Shown here one piece after another: positions 16,774 through 25,668 of a stretch of DNA of 64,000 nt (the first letter of the stretch is position 1; the number at the start of each line of letters is the position of its first letter). The notes beneath the pieces are model-generated. The model saw nothing but the letters and a program-made list of their open reading frames with translations. It was not told the DNA's origin and did no database searches. Position numbers and translations under genes: made by a program. This DNA is from Sulfurimonas sp. (GTDB taxonomy: Bacteria > Campylobacterota > Campylobacteria > Campylobacterales > Sulfurimonadaceae). The stretch covers positions 62,001-126,000 of the forward strand of contig JALSLR010000035.1 in assembly GCA_026988245.1 (NCBI GenBank), given 5' to 3'.

Positions 16774-18315
16774 TATTAAATTTCCAACTTTTTGCATCAC
16801 ATGAAAGATGAAATTTTCTTCATTTACTCCAGTTAAAAGTTCAGCCCCTGGTCCTTTTGCATAGATGCCTACATCTTCTCCAGCATGGGTTTCATTGTTG
16901 AGGGGGATGAGTGCTTCTTGATGGTAGCCTGGAGCTTGTGTGTTTATATTTTTGATATCAACATGCCCAGTATGAATGGGTTCATCTTCAACTGCATTCG
17001 CATCATGTTCATTTCCTAAGTTTATAAAACCATGGCCATTCATATATCCTAGTGTAGTATAAGGCATCCCATTTGCATCAAGGGTGTCTTGTGTTTGTGG
17101 TAGCCCATGCTCATCTGTGCCTTGAACTTTCCCGAGTATAGGGTTCCCACGTTTTGGGTATCCTGCTATTGTAAAGACATGTGAATGGTCTGCTGTCACT
17201 ATAATGAGTGTATCTTCATCATTTGTAAGTTTATCAGCAAGGGCTACTGCATTTGAAAGTTCTATTGTTTCATGTAGTGCATTGTAAGCATTGCCTGCAT
17301 GATGGGCATGATCAATTCTTGCGCCTTCAACCATTAAAAAATAGCCTTTGTTATTTTTACGTAATATCTCGATTGCTTTTTTTGTCATCTGAGTTAATGA
17401 AGGTTCACCATCTTTGTCAAATTTTCTATCAGACTCATAGTGCATATGGGAAGGATTGAAAAGTCCAAAAAGTCTAGTAGTGTTTTGTGGTAAGTTGTTG
17501 AATTGTTCTAAGTTTTCTACATAGTGTCCATTTGGATATTTGGCTTGCCACTCTAGACGTAAATCTCTACCATCAGTTCTTTTGCCCCTTTTACCTTCTA
17601 CCTTCTTAGCATCACGAGGCATAAATTCTCTTCTGCCTCCACCTATGGCTACATCGATACCATCTCCATAAGAAAATTCGATAAATTGCACCGCTATATC
17701 TTTACAGCCATATTCAAGAGCTTCTTTAGAAAGTTTTGAGTTGTTTTCCCATCCTCTTTCAGATGTATGTGCATAGGTTGCTGCTGGAGTAGCATGTGTT
17801 AATCGGGCAGTCGATACTATCCCAGTAGACATACCCTTATCTTCTGCTAGTTCTAAGGCAGTTGTAACACGAGTGCCCTCTGAGCTTTTACAATCTGCTC
17901 TGAGAGAATCTTGTGAAACACTGAGAACTCCTTTTTTTGTTTTAACTCCTGTCATAATCGCACTCATAGTCCCAGCAGAATCTGGTGTTTGAGAATTTGT
18001 ATTGTAAGTCTTTGAGAGTCCAGTGATAGGAAATGTATCAAAACTGAGCATATTTTCTTCGCCAAAACCTCCCTTATTTTGCCCTTGAAGTATACGAGCA
18101 GCAGTTACTGTCGATATACCCATCCCATCTCCGATAAAGAGGATGATGTTCTTGGCTTTGACAGTGGAGTTATTAAAATGCTTTATTTTACTGTTGAGTT
18201 TTTCTTGAGCATCTATATACCAACTTGAGTCATGTTGAACCTGTGTGATGTTTGCTGCGTATATTGATGAAGCTAGTAGTAGCGATATACTACTAGATAA
18301 TAATTTACTTCTCAT
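16765..18315 (-). CDS. phoA: periplasmic alkaline phosphatase PhoA
   Basis: PhoA releases phosphate from phosphomonoesters in the periplasm. The 516-residue protein has a signal peptide (LLSSSISLLLASSIYA), first metal Asp in LFIGDGMGISTVTAAR (near residue 63), the catalytic Ser near residue 113 in TPDSAGTMSAIMTG, Zn/Mg ligands in EGARIDHAHHAGNA and TADHSH, and the late His in HAGEDVGIYAKGPGA. It faces the phosphodiesterase gene, and together they would take phosphodiesters and monoesters down to phosphate. The exact word CTTAGCATC occurs at 17605. Confidence 0.95.
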   Translation of the reverse strand: MRSKLLSSSISLLLASSIYAANITQVQHDSSWYIDAQEKLNSKIKHFNNSTVKAKNIILFIGDGMGISTVTAARILQGQNKGGFGEENMLSFDTFPITGLSKTYNTNSQTPDSAGTMSAIMTGVKTKKGVLSVSQDSLRADCKSSEGTRVTTALELAEDKGMSTGIVSTARLTHATPAATYAHTSERGWENNSKLSKEALEYGCKDIAVQFIEFSYGDGIDVAIGGGRREFMPRDAKKVEGKRGKRTDGRDLRLEWQAKYPNGHYVENLEQFNNLPQNTTRLFGLFNPSHMHYESDRKFDKDGEPSLTQMTKKAIEILRKNNKGYFLMVEGARIDHAHHAGNAYNALHETIELSNAVALADKLTNDEDTLIIVTADHSHVFTIAGYPKRGNPILGKVQGTDEHGLPQTQDTLDANGMPYTTLGYMNGHGFINLGNEHDANAVEDEPIHTGHVDIKNINTQAPGYHQEALIPLNNETHAGEDVGIYAKGPGAELLTGVNEENFIFHVMQKVGNLIEK

Positions 18316-18344
18316 TGTGTACCTTTAAAGTTGAATTCTTTTAG

Positions 18345-18372
18345 TTTATTAAAAGTTTATAACATTTTTATT
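18345..18372 (-). promoter_or_regulatory. 11-bp-periodic AT-rich repeats upstream of phoA
   Basis: On the plus strand TTTATT, TTTATA and TTTATT begin at 18345, 18356 and 18367, again exactly 11 bases apart, 30 bases upstream of the phoA start. The half-site differs from the one before the receptor gene (ATGTAAC), and such short AT words recur by chance in this genome. This is therefore only a weak candidate for a PhoB-type operator. Confidence 0.3.
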
Positions 18373-18401
18373 ACTTTTAGTATATTTAACAAACTCTTAG
18401 T

Positions 18402-18407
18402 TATAAT
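18402..18407 (+). promoter_or_regulatory. -10 element immediately before the response-regulator start
   Basis: TATAAT lies six bases before the ATG, within the 13-mer TTAGTTATAATTT (18397-18409) that also precedes the GGDEF gene at 36301. If used, transcription would start on or within a base or two of the start codon, giving a leaderless or nearly leaderless message. Confidence 0.4.
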
Positions 18408-18413
18408 TTTGGC

Positions 18414-18806
18414 ATGAAAATAGTAATACTTGACGACTCAATGACTGTGCGTCTTATCATATCATCTTTGTTAGAAGATTTAGATGTTAAAGAATCTGAA
18501 ATATATACATTTGAGAATGGCTATACAGCACTAGACTTTATCAAAACAGATGGAGCAGACATCATTTTTAGTGATATCAATATGCCTTATATGGATGGAT
18601 ACGAGTTTGCAACCTTAGTGTTTGATATATTACCAAATTTAAAAAGTTCATTTTTTGCTGTTAGTGGCGATGAAACTCGTGAAAGCTTTTTAAAAATGAA
18701 ACAAAGTGGTGTCCATCGTTTTGTAAAAAAACCAATAAATATGGAATATTTTAAACACTTTGTGTATCCAGAGATTAAAAAACTACGAAAATTAGACACA
18801 AATTAA
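18414..18806 (+). CDS. single-domain CheY-like response regulator
   Basis: The protein is 130 residues and consists only of a receiver domain. The acidic pair is in ILDDSMTVR, the phosphorylated Asp is in IIFSDINMPYMDGYEF (near residue 56), Ser replaces the usual Thr in FAVSGDE, and the conserved Lys is in VKKPI. There is no DNA-binding or output domain, so it should act by protein-protein contact, as CheY does. No kinase gene is adjacent. It is divergent from phoA, which need not mean a link. No ribosome site is visible before the ATG. Confidence 0.9.
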   Translation: MKIVILDDSMTVRLIISSLLEDLDVKESEIYTFENGYTALDFIKTDGADIIFSDINMPYMDGYEFATLVFDILPNLKSSFFAVSGDETRESFLKMKQSGVHRFVKKPINMEYFKHFVYPEIKKLRKLDTN

Positions 18807-18817
18807 AAGAAGAAATA

Positions 18818-19018
18818 ATGCAATTAATAATAAATGGTCAAGCAAGAGAATTTAAAGACAACGTAACACTGCAGAGTGTATTGAATGAGCTTTCACTGGA
18901 TGGAAAAGTGATGGCTGCTGCTGTAAATATGGAGATAGTAAAACAAGATGCATGGACTACTTACACGCTTAGCGATGGAGATAAACTAGAGCTCCTAGAT
19001 TTTGTAGGTGGAGGCTAG
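18818..19018 (+). CDS. thiS: ThiS-type sulfur carrier protein
   Basis: A 66-residue ubiquitin-like protein ending in VGGG, the Gly-Gly tail that is adenylated and thiocarboxylated to carry sulfur. ThiS serves thiazole formation in thiamine synthesis. The N-terminal [10 protein letters not shown] strand and the [14 protein letters not shown] end match ThiS better than MoaD. It lies 11 bases after the response regulator with AAGAAGAAAT as a possible ribosome site. An E1-like enzyme that might activate it is encoded at 45.9-46.6 kb. The last four bases overlap the end of acpS on the other strand. Confidence 0.88.
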   Translation: MQLIINGQAREFKDNVTLQSVLNELSLDGKVMAAAVNMEIVKQDAWTTYTLSDGDKLELLDFVGGG

Positions 19019-19368
19019 GAGTTTGTCTCTAGCGCAACAACGGCTATAGCATATTCCCCATCATGCGTAATAGATAAGCTAGTATCTTTAATGTTGAATT
19101 TTTTTATAAGTTTATCTGAGAGTTTGAGTCTTGGCGCGCCTTTTTTAGTTTTAGAAATCTCTATATCAAAAAAACTACATTCACTACTAATCCCAACGCC
19201 TAAAGCTTTTGAAACAGCTTCTTTCGTGGCCCAAAAGCCTGAAGCAGTTTTGTAGTTTTTTACTAAATCTATTTCATTTTGTGAAAGAAATCTTTGGAGT
19301 GCTTTGTCGCCAAAGCGCTCTATTAAGCGCTCTATTCGTGAAGTTTTAACAAGATCTATCCCTATCAT
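19015..19368 (-). CDS. acpS: holo-[acyl-carrier-protein] synthase AcpS
   Basis: AcpS transfers 4'-phosphopantetheine from CoA to acyl carrier protein. The protein is 117 residues, the normal size, with the N-terminal metal site [15 protein letters not shown] and the second conserved motif [13 protein letters not shown], then [13 protein letters not shown] near the C-terminus. It begins one base after the fliL stop, so the two are co-transcribed, an arrangement that recurs in this phylum as far as I know. Confidence 0.95.
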   Translation of the reverse strand: MIGIDLVKTSRIERLIERFGDKALQRFLSQNEIDLVKNYKTASGFWATKEAVSKALGVGISSECSFFDIEISKTKKGAPRLKLSDKLIKKFNIKDTSLSITHDGEYAIAVVALETNS

Positions 19369-19920
19369 TTACTGAATAACAAACTCTGTAAAGTAGATAC
19401 CTTGAACTTGACCATCAGAGATGATAGCATTTAAAGTATCTTGAATCTGGTCAGATACTTTTTGCTTGCCTTTTTTAGAAGAGATCTCTTCTAATGTTTT
19501 TGAGGTAAGTATTCTGATGATTCTATCTCGAATTACAGGAGATTTTGCATCTAGTTCTAGTGAAACCTCTTCTCCGCTTAGTTCTAAGGAGATTGTTGCT
19601 TTTAAGTATCTTCTTCCCGAATCACTTTTAAGATTTACCGTAAAGCTATCTAGTGGATAAAGTATACCTATCTCACTTAGACGACGGGAACCTGCTAAAG
19701 CAGAGTTAGCACGTCTCTTTTGTGGAGCAGAAGCAGCCCTTTGTACTGGTGCTGCATTTGATACTACCTCTTGTTCATCATCACCCATGAGTAAAACAGC
19801 TACAACAGCTCCTATAACTATGATAAGAACTAGTACAGCGATGATAATTATCATGAGCATGTTTGATTTTTTACCACCTTCTTCTTCTGTAGTTTCTTCT
19901 TTTGTTTCTTCTTCAGCCAT
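19369..19920 (-). CDS. fliL: flagellar basal-body-associated protein FliL
   Basis: FliL associates with the flagellar basal body and supports stator function. The protein is 183 residues. An acidic N-terminus (EEETKEETTEEEGG) is followed by one transmembrane helix (MLMIIIIAVLVLIIVIGAVVA), a linker, and a periplasmic domain with LYPLDSFTVNLKSDSGRRYLK and the C-terminal GIYFTEFVIQ, a typical FliL end. No other flagellar gene is in the window, so the flagellar genes are scattered in this genome as in relatives. Confidence 0.93.
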   Translation of the reverse strand: MAEEETKEETTEEEGGKKSNMLMIIIIAVLVLIIVIGAVVAVLLMGDDEQEVVSNAAPVQRAASAPQKRRANSALAGSRRLSEIGILYPLDSFTVNLKSDSGRRYLKATISLELSGEEVSLELDAKSPVIRDRIIRILTSKTLEEISSKKGKQKVSDQIQDTLNAIISDGQVQGIYFTEFVIQ

Positions 19921-19963
19921 TATACTTCCCTATCAATTAAATTTTATTTTTTGTTATTATATC

Positions 19964-20617
19964 TTAAATATCGCATTCTATTAAACTTCTAAGCGGTAAA
20001 AACTCATAAGTTTCAGCATTATAGTAGTCTATATTACCCGTTTCGATATCATAATACCAGCCATGTATATGTAGTGTGCCCTCTTCAAAACGTTTTTTTA
20101 CATTTGGATATGTAAGAATATTTTCTATTTGTTTGGTAACTGATAGTCTTTCAGTAAGTCGTATCAAATCTTCTTTTGGAGCATTATGTCCCAGTGAAAG
20201 AATAGCTGATATTTTAGCACTTTCCCCAAGCTCTAGCCACTTTTTTGTATGGATAAGGGACTGATCTTCTATCTCTTCAAAAAGACTAGAACACGCACCA
20301 CAGTGGGTATGACCACAAATTATTATCTCTTTAACACCCAATACGCTTACTGCATACTCTATACCTGAAGCGGTAGCATGAAAATCTTCATCTGGTTTAT
20401 ATGGAGGGACAAAGGCTCCTACATTTCGTATGACAAACAAGTCACCGGGACTTGTTTGGAGCATAAGGTCTGGAATCACTCTAGAATCAGAACATCCTAT
20501 AAAAAGAGCCTTTGGAGATTGACCATTTTTTACAAGATCAAGCAAGGAGTCTTTATTTTTTTTAAAGTAAGAGTGAAAGAGTTTATTCCCTTGGGCATAT
20601 TCTTGTATATTAATCAC
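19964..20617 (-). CDS. beta-class carbonic anhydrase
   Basis: The enzyme interconverts CO2 and bicarbonate. The 217-residue protein has the Zn ligands in FIGCSDSRVIP (Cys and the catalytic Asp-Arg pair) and in CGHTHCGAC (His and Cys), with FVIRNVGAFVPP between, all diagnostic for the beta class. No signal peptide is present, so it is cytoplasmic and probably supplies bicarbonate for carboxylation reactions in an autotroph. It overlaps the small gene upstream by eight bases. Confidence 0.95.
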   Translation of the reverse strand: MINIQEYAQGNKLFHSYFKKNKDSLLDLVKNGQSPKALFIGCSDSRVIPDLMLQTSPGDLFVIRNVGAFVPPYKPDEDFHATASGIEYAVSVLGVKEIIICGHTHCGACSSLFEEIEDQSLIHTKKWLELGESAKISAILSLGHNAPKEDLIRLTERLSVTKQIENILTYPNVKKRFEEGTLHIHGWYYDIETGNIDYYNAETYEFLPLRSLIECDI

Positions 20618-20873
20618 AGCTTTTTATTTCTAATTGTTTCATAATTTCTTCAAAGATAGCGCCTGCCTCTCTGTCCATATCATCTTGAAACTCTATAACA
20701 AGAACTTCTCTTTTCCCACCTGCTATAGAACAAGTATAAGTTTCAGGCTTAGTAGTGTTTTTTGCGATGATAGCATCTACGCATTTATGAACGCTAGCCT
20801 TTTCTTGCTCAGTTGTGTAAGCTACGGAAAGTTTTGCAAACCTTTCTTCACTTCTGTATTCAGCATCAATCAT
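20610..20873 (-). CDS. hypothetical 87-residue protein
   Basis: A small soluble protein with no signal peptide or membrane segment. It has a mixed helix-strand pattern and three Cys residues, one in VHKCVDA, one in YTCSIAGG and one near the C-terminus (KSCD). I do not recognise the family. It overlaps the start of the carbonic anhydrase gene and lies downstream of radA on the same strand. Its conservation in relatives would be needed to decide whether it goes with carbon metabolism. Confidence 0.6.
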   Translation of the reverse strand: MIDAEYRSEERFAKLSVAYTTEQEKASVHKCVDAIIAKNTTKPETYTCSIAGGKREVLVIEFQDDMDREAGAIFEEIMKQLEIKSCD

Positions 20874-20925
20874 TCGTACCCTTTAAAATTTTTATTAATA
20901 TATTATAGTATAAATAATTTAAATG

Positions 20926-22272
20926 TTAGTACCATTCTAAAAGTTTTGTCACTTCATCTACTATAAAAGTTTTCATAGGAGTCTTTTCTAGAGGTTTTTT
21001 TGCTAAAAGGACTTTAGATATATTTTGCATTTTTGCTTCTTTAAGTCTCACATCAAGGGCTATAACCTCTCTTACATCACCAACAAGGGAGACCTCTCCT
21101 AAAAATATAGTTTCTTTAGATATAGCACGCTCTCGAAAACTACTGATGATAGCAGCAAGAATGGCTAAGTCTGCTGATGTCTCTGTAATCTTTATGCCAC
21201 CTGTAATGTTGATGAATACATCATAGCCTGAGAGTGGGATTTCTAGTTTTCTTTCAAGCAATGCTAAAAGCATATTGAGACGATTATTATCAAATCCTGT
21301 AGCTTGTCTTTTAGAGTTTGGGGTATGGGATTCGCTTACAAGGGCTTGCACTTCTAAGATGATAGGGCGAGAACCTTCCATCACTACTGTAAGTGCTGAT
21401 CCCGCTTGTGTTGAGTCTCGGTTAAAAAATCTTGAGGAGATATCTGTTGCAGAGATAAGTCCATCATTACGCATTTCAAAAACACCTATCTCGCTTGTAG
21501 GCCCGAAGCGGTTTTTAAACCCTCTTAATATGCGTAATTCTTGAGAAGAATCACCTTCAAAATATAGCACTGTATCCACCATATGTTCTAAAACTCTTGG
21601 ACCTGCAATAGAACCTTCTTTCGTAATATGCCCAATGATAAATATGGATAAATCCCTCTCTTTTGCTACACGCATGAGTTCAAAAGTAATTTGTCTCACT
21701 TGTGTTACTGATCCTGGTGCTGAAGTTATTTCCTCTGAGTAAAGTGTCTGAATAGAGTCTATTATGAGAAAATCATAATGACGGTGTTCTAATTCTACTA
21801 AGACTTGTTCTAATCTAATCTCACTCAGAAGATAGAGCTTATCTTGATTGGCTCCAAGTCTATTGGCTCGTAGTTTTATTTGACCGCTTGACTCTTCCCC
21901 AGTAACATAGAGTACATTTTTACCACTTTTTGCAATATCTCCACCAACTTTTAGGAGGAGAGTGGATTTTCCAACACCTGGACTTCCCCCTATTAGAGTA
22001 AGTGAACCAGGGACTATCCCCCCTCCAAGAACTGTGTCGAGTTCAGTATCCCCTGAAGAGTATCTAAAAACTTCTAGTTCTTTTATTTTATTTATGCTTT
22101 GTGCTTGTGAACTTTGAGTTGAAATTGACTTTGTTTTTTTGACAAGCTCTTGTTGATGTTCATTGAGTTCAATAAATGAGTCCCAAGCTCCACAGTTAGT
22201 ACATTTTCCCATCCATTTTTGGGTACTAAATCCACAGTGTTGACATTCAAATAAAATTTTTTTCTTTGCCAT
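20926..22272 (-). CDS. radA: DNA repair protein RadA
   Basis: RadA is a RecA-like ATPase/helicase that extends recombination intermediates and aids repair and transformation. The 448-residue protein begins MAKKKILFECQHCGF. An N-terminal zinc finger (CQHC and CTNC) is followed by Walker A GGSPGVGKST near residue 95, the RadA-specific KNRFG motif, and a C-terminal Lon-like domain (GYDVFINITGG). I place the start at 22272. A longer frame to 22341 exists, but the extra residues do not resemble RadA. It contains no GATGCTAAG word. Confidence 0.95.
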   Translation of the reverse strand: MAKKKILFECQHCGFSTQKWMGKCTNCGAWDSFIELNEHQQELVKKTKSISTQSSQAQSINKIKELEVFRYSSGDTELDTVLGGGIVPGSLTLIGGSPGVGKSTLLLKVGGDIAKSGKNVLYVTGEESSGQIKLRANRLGANQDKLYLLSEIRLEQVLVELEHRHYDFLIIDSIQTLYSEEITSAPGSVTQVRQITFELMRVAKERDLSIFIIGHITKEGSIAGPRVLEHMVDTVLYFEGDSSQELRILRGFKNRFGPTSEIGVFEMRNDGLISATDISSRFFNRDSTQAGSALTVVMEGSRPIILEVQALVSESHTPNSKRQATGFDNNRLNMLLALLERKLEIPLSGYDVFINITGGIKITETSADLAILAAIISSFRERAISKETIFLGEVSLVGDVREVIALDVRLKEAKMQNISKVLLAKKPLEKTPMKTFIVDEVTKLLEWY

Positions 22273-22348
22273 AGTCTTGACCTTGATTTGAGATGGGATA
22301 ATTATATCCTCAAAAAAACGTATTGTACAAAAATATGACATATTGCAA

Positions 22349-22354
22349 TATAAT
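22349..22354 (+). promoter_or_regulatory. -10 element for the HD-GYP gene
   Basis: TATAAT about 40 bases before the chosen ATG, in the divergent region with radA. A T-rich tract precedes it. The call rests on sequence and position only. Confidence 0.45.
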
Positions 22355-22393
22355 TTTTATATTATTATTATATATATTATGGTAGAGTTTCTC

Positions 22394-23629
22394 ATGAAAA
22401 ATATAGATATTAAAAATAAATTAAAACTTTTCAATATATTATTAATACTATCTTTCATTGTACTGACGGTTGCTTTTATTTTTTTACAAGCTAACTTACT
22501 CATCCCTATTCTTTTTGTCTCTTTCCTTATAGTGTATGGTTTTATAAAGTTTTCTTTGGAAAAAACCACTGCATATGTAGATGATTTAGAGGAGTACTTA
22601 GATACTTTTGATAAGTACATCATTTACTCACAAACAGATTTGACTGGAAAAATTCTCAACGTAAGTGATGCTTTTTGTAAAATCAGTGGCTATTCTAAAG
22701 AGGAACTCATAGGGAAGCCACATAGTATGGTGAGACACCCAGATATGCCTAAAGATACATTTAAAGATATGTGGTCAGATATCCAAACAAAAAATTATTG
22801 GCGTGGTGAAGTTAAAAATAGAAAAAAAGATGGAAGTTTTTACTGGGTAGATGTGGTTATAGAAACAGACTTTGATAGTAACAATAACCCCATCGGTTAC
22901 CACGCTATACGACAGGATATTACAAGTAAAAAAGAGGTTGAAGTTTTAAAACAGGATTCTGAGCGTTTAAATGATCTGCTTGAAGCACAAAATGATGAAA
23001 AAATCTTAGAAGTAATAGAGCTTACAAAAGATGTCAGAGATACCCAAAAAGAGATCATTTTTACTATGGGTACTATAGGAGAGATTAGAAGTAAAGAAAC
23101 AGGAAACCATGTAAAAAGAGTAGCTGAGTACACAAAGCTTTTAGCACTCTATAGTGGTATGCATGAGTTTGATGCCGATATGCTCAAACAAGCTAGTCCA
23201 ATGCACGATATAGGAAAAGTTGGAATCCCTGATGCCATACTTAACAAACCAGGACGACTTACTGAGGATGAGATGACAGTGATGAAAACTCATGCTCGTC
23301 TTGGTTTTGATATGCTCAAACATTCAGATAAAAAACTTCTTGGAATTGCAGCAACCATTGCCCACGAACATCATGAAAAATATGATGGGAGTGGATATCC
23401 AAATGGATTAAAAGGTGAAAATATTTCAATAGAAGGTCGTATAACTGCTATTGCAGATGTATTTGATGCGCTTGGATCTTCTCGGTCTTATAAAAAAGCA
23501 TGGGCTGATGAAGATATTTATAAGCTCCTTATAGATGGAAAAGGGAAACACTTTGACCCTAAACTTGTAGATATCTTTATGGAAAATAAAGAAGACTTTT
23601 TAGCGATTAGAGATAAGTTTGTTGATTAG
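22394..23629 (+). CDS. membrane PAS / HD-GYP protein, probable cyclic-di-GMP phosphodiesterase
   Basis: HD-GYP enzymes degrade cyclic di-GMP. The protein is about 411 residues. Two transmembrane helices are near the N-terminus (LFNILLILSFIVLTVAFIFL, LLIPILFVSFLIVYGFI). A PAS domain with GYSKEELIGKPHSMVRHPDMP follows (about residues 80-180), then the HD-GYP domain with the HD pair in SPMHDIGKVGIPDAILNKPG and the signature HHEKYDGSGYPNGLKG. The PAS type resembles Aer-like redox or energy sensors. I start at ATG 22394; in-frame ATGs at 22343 and 22379 would add up to 17 residues. Confidence 0.92.
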   Translation: MKNIDIKNKLKLFNILLILSFIVLTVAFIFLQANLLIPILFVSFLIVYGFIKFSLEKTTAYVDDLEEYLDTFDKYIIYSQTDLTGKILNVSDAFCKISGYSKEELIGKPHSMVRHPDMPKDTFKDMWSDIQTKNYWRGEVKNRKKDGSFYWVDVVIETDFDSNNNPIGYHAIRQDITSKKEVEVLKQDSERLNDLLEAQNDEKILEVIELTKDVRDTQKEIIFTMGTIGEIRSKETGNHVKRVAEYTKLLALYSGMHEFDADMLKQASPMHDIGKVGIPDAILNKPGRLTEDEMTVMKTHARLGFDMLKHSDKKLLGIAATIAHEHHEKYDGSGYPNGLKGENISIEGRITAIADVFDALGSSRSYKKAWADEDIYKLLIDGKGKHFDPKLVDIFMENKEDFLAIRDKFVD

Positions 23630-23636
23630 TCCTCGT

Positions 23637-24485
23637 TTAATTTTCTAACTCAAAAAGGGCATCTAGCAAGGTGTCTACAAACTCATACTTGTCAAATGGT
23701 TTTAAATCTTTGGGTTGTTCACCAGTCCCCACAAAAAGTATGGGAAGTTCAAGAGCATAAGCGATGGAAAATACACTCCCACCCTTAGCTGTCCCATCTA
23801 GTTTTGTGATGATGATTGCATCTATACCTATCATCTCATTAAAGGCTTTTGCTTGTGCAATCGCTGAATTTCCCTGTGTCCCATCAATGACCAATACTGT
23901 CCTATGAGGGGCACCACTATGAGCTTTATCACAGATGCGGTGAATTTTTTTAAGTTCATTTGCCAGGTTGGTTTGGGTATGAAGTCGTCCAGCTGTGTCA
24001 ATAATGACATGGTCTATATTTTTAGATTTTGCTGAGTCTATAGCATCATAAGCTACAGCTGAAGAGTCATGCCCCTGTTTTGAAGAGACTATGGGGATAT
24101 CTAGTTTTTTTGCCCAAAGAGTAAGTTGTTCTATCGCAGCTGCACGAAAGGTATCTCCAGCACCTAGCAGGACTTTTTTACCTTGCTCTTTATAATATGA
24201 TGCTAGCTTAGAAATTGTAGTGGTCTTACCAGCTCCATTTACCCCAACTACTAGTTCTACAAAGGGTGTTTTAAACTCAGGTTCTTTGTAGCTAGTGTGT
24301 GCAAGAGTAGCGAGTAATTTAGAACGCAAAATATCACGAGTTATTTTACTTTGGTATGTTTGTTCTAGTATAATCTCTACGAGTTCATATTCTACATCTG
24401 CCTCAAGGAGTACATCTTCAAGCTCATCCTTTGTAAAGAACTTTCTTTTTTGTGGTGTGTTTTTTTTTCTGAAAAAGCTAAACAT
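23637..24485 (-). CDS. ftsY: signal recognition particle receptor FtsY
   Basis: FtsY is the SRP receptor GTPase that delivers ribosome-nascent chain complexes to the translocon. The 282-residue protein is a short form without the long acidic A domain, as usual in this phylum. G-domain motifs are VGVNGAGKTTTISKLA, GDTFRAAAIEQL, DTAGRLHTQTNL, ITKLDGTAKGG and GTGEQPKDLKPF. It begins one base after the stop of the thioredoxin-like gene upstream. Confidence 0.97.
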   Translation of the reverse strand: MFSFFRKKNTPQKRKFFTKDELEDVLLEADVEYELVEIILEQTYQSKITRDILRSKLLATLAHTSYKEPEFKTPFVELVVGVNGAGKTTTISKLASYYKEQGKKVLLGAGDTFRAAAIEQLTLWAKKLDIPIVSSKQGHDSSAVAYDAIDSAKSKNIDHVIIDTAGRLHTQTNLANELKKIHRICDKAHSGAPHRTVLVIDGTQGNSAIAQAKAFNEMIGIDAIIITKLDGTAKGGSVFSIAYALELPILFVGTGEQPKDLKPFDKYEFVDTLLDALFELEN

Positions 24486-25055
24486 CTATTTGTTTAACGC
24501 TCTTTTAATATCACTCTCTACAAACTCTTCTTGAACTGCACCTACATAGTGGTTTATGTATTTACCATTTTTATACATAGTTAAAATAGGGATTGGGTAT
24601 CTTTCCCCCATCTCTAAAGCTTTTACTATAGCATTGCTCAACTTAGAGTTTTCCTCAGAATTTACCATAGTATATCTAGCATTATATTTGAGTCTGAATT
24701 TATTGAGTTTATCATTAACTAGGGCACCCTCGTTAGTGCGTTCAGGTTTTTCAATAGTTACCCCAATGATTAAGATGTCCTCTTTGTATTTTTTTTGGAG
24801 TGAACTTAGGTGTGTTGCAGAAGCTTGACAAGGTGGACACCAAGTTGCGAAAATATCAAAGATAACGAGTTTATCTTTTTGAGAACTTAAAAAAAAGTCT
24901 TCACCATCTTGTTTAATAACTATTTGTTTTCCCCCTAATGTAGTAAGTACATGTTCTTTTGAAGATAACATATCGTTAGCATCATCATTAAAGCAGCCAC
25001 TAAAAAGTAAAAGTGAAAAGAGGGTTATAAGAGTTAAGATTGATTTTTTAAGCAT
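24486..25055 (-). CDS. TlpA/ResA-like thioredoxin-fold lipoprotein
   Basis: A 189-residue lipoprotein: the signal ends at LLLFSGC, a lipobox, so it is anchored to a membrane on the periplasmic side. The thioredoxin fold carries the active site ATWCPPCQAS near residue 73 and the cis-Pro region YPIPILTMYKNG. TlpA-like proteins usually reduce disulfides, often for cytochrome c or oxidase assembly, but no such client is nearby. It is directly upstream of ftsY with no gap. Confidence 0.9.
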   Translation of the reverse strand: MLKKSILTLITLFSLLLFSGCFNDDANDMLSSKEHVLTTLGGKQIVIKQDGEDFFLSSQKDKLVIFDIFATWCPPCQASATHLSSLQKKYKEDILIIGVTIEKPERTNEGALVNDKLNKFRLKYNARYTMVNSEENSKLSNAIVKALEMGERYPIPILTMYKNGKYINHYVGAVQEEFVESDIKRALNK

Positions 25056-25108
25056 AGATATACCTTATTGTTGTAAAATTATTGGTAATTATATCTTAAA
25101 GAATTTAT

Positions 25109-25657
25109 ATGACTCTTACAAAAACACTATTTAGAAAAAAATGTCTGCATCTTATGAAAAATTCCCCATCGTTTCATAAACTTTATAAAAGTGAGCTCGT
25201 CAATAAGAAGCTTTTTCTTCTTTTGCGTAAGGTGAAAAATAAAAATATTCTTGTGTATTACCCTTTGAGAAATGAACTCAATATCACGAAAACAATTACT
25301 TATCTACGTAAAAATAACAATGTTTTACTTCCATTTATGCAAGATACAAGTTTTAAAGTAGTACCATTTAGGTTACCGCTACAAAAAAAGAAATTTAATA
25401 TATATGAAGCGGCTCATAGTTTAAAAAAAATTAATAATATTGATATAGCCATAGTTCCGGTTGTTGGGGTAGATGGTAATTTACAAAGAATAGGTTTTGG
25501 AAAAGGGATGTATGATCGTTTCTTTGCAAAGTTAAAAAAGAAGCCATACACAATTTTTATACAAACAGATTTATGCCATACAAATGAGTCTCTATGTGAT
25601 TCTTTTGATATAAAGGCAGATGTGTTACTAACACCAAAATATGAGCTATATCCTTGA
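25109..25657 (+). CDS. 5-formyltetrahydrofolate cyclo-ligase family protein
   Basis: This enzyme recycles 5-formyl-THF to 5,10-methenyl-THF using ATP. The 182-residue protein has the basic N-terminus (LFRKKCLHLMKN), the strand NILVYYPLRNELNI, and the family signature RIGFGKGMYDRFF near residue 140. Length matches the family. The ATG is preceded by AAAGAATTTAT. It runs into rny after 11 bases, so the two probably share a transcript. Confidence 0.9.
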   Translation: MTLTKTLFRKKCLHLMKNSPSFHKLYKSELVNKKLFLLLRKVKNKNILVYYPLRNELNITKTITYLRKNNNVLLPFMQDTSFKVVPFRLPLQKKKFNIYEAAHSLKKINNIDIAIVPVVGVDGNLQRIGFGKGMYDRFFAKLKKKPYTIFIQTDLCHTNESLCDSFDIKADVLLTPKYELYP

Positions 25658-25668
25658 ATGGATAAAAA

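Noticed and set aside
22273..22341. Longer N-terminus of RadA.
   Set aside because: The extra residues are not RadA-like; MAKKKILFECQHCG is the usual beginning.
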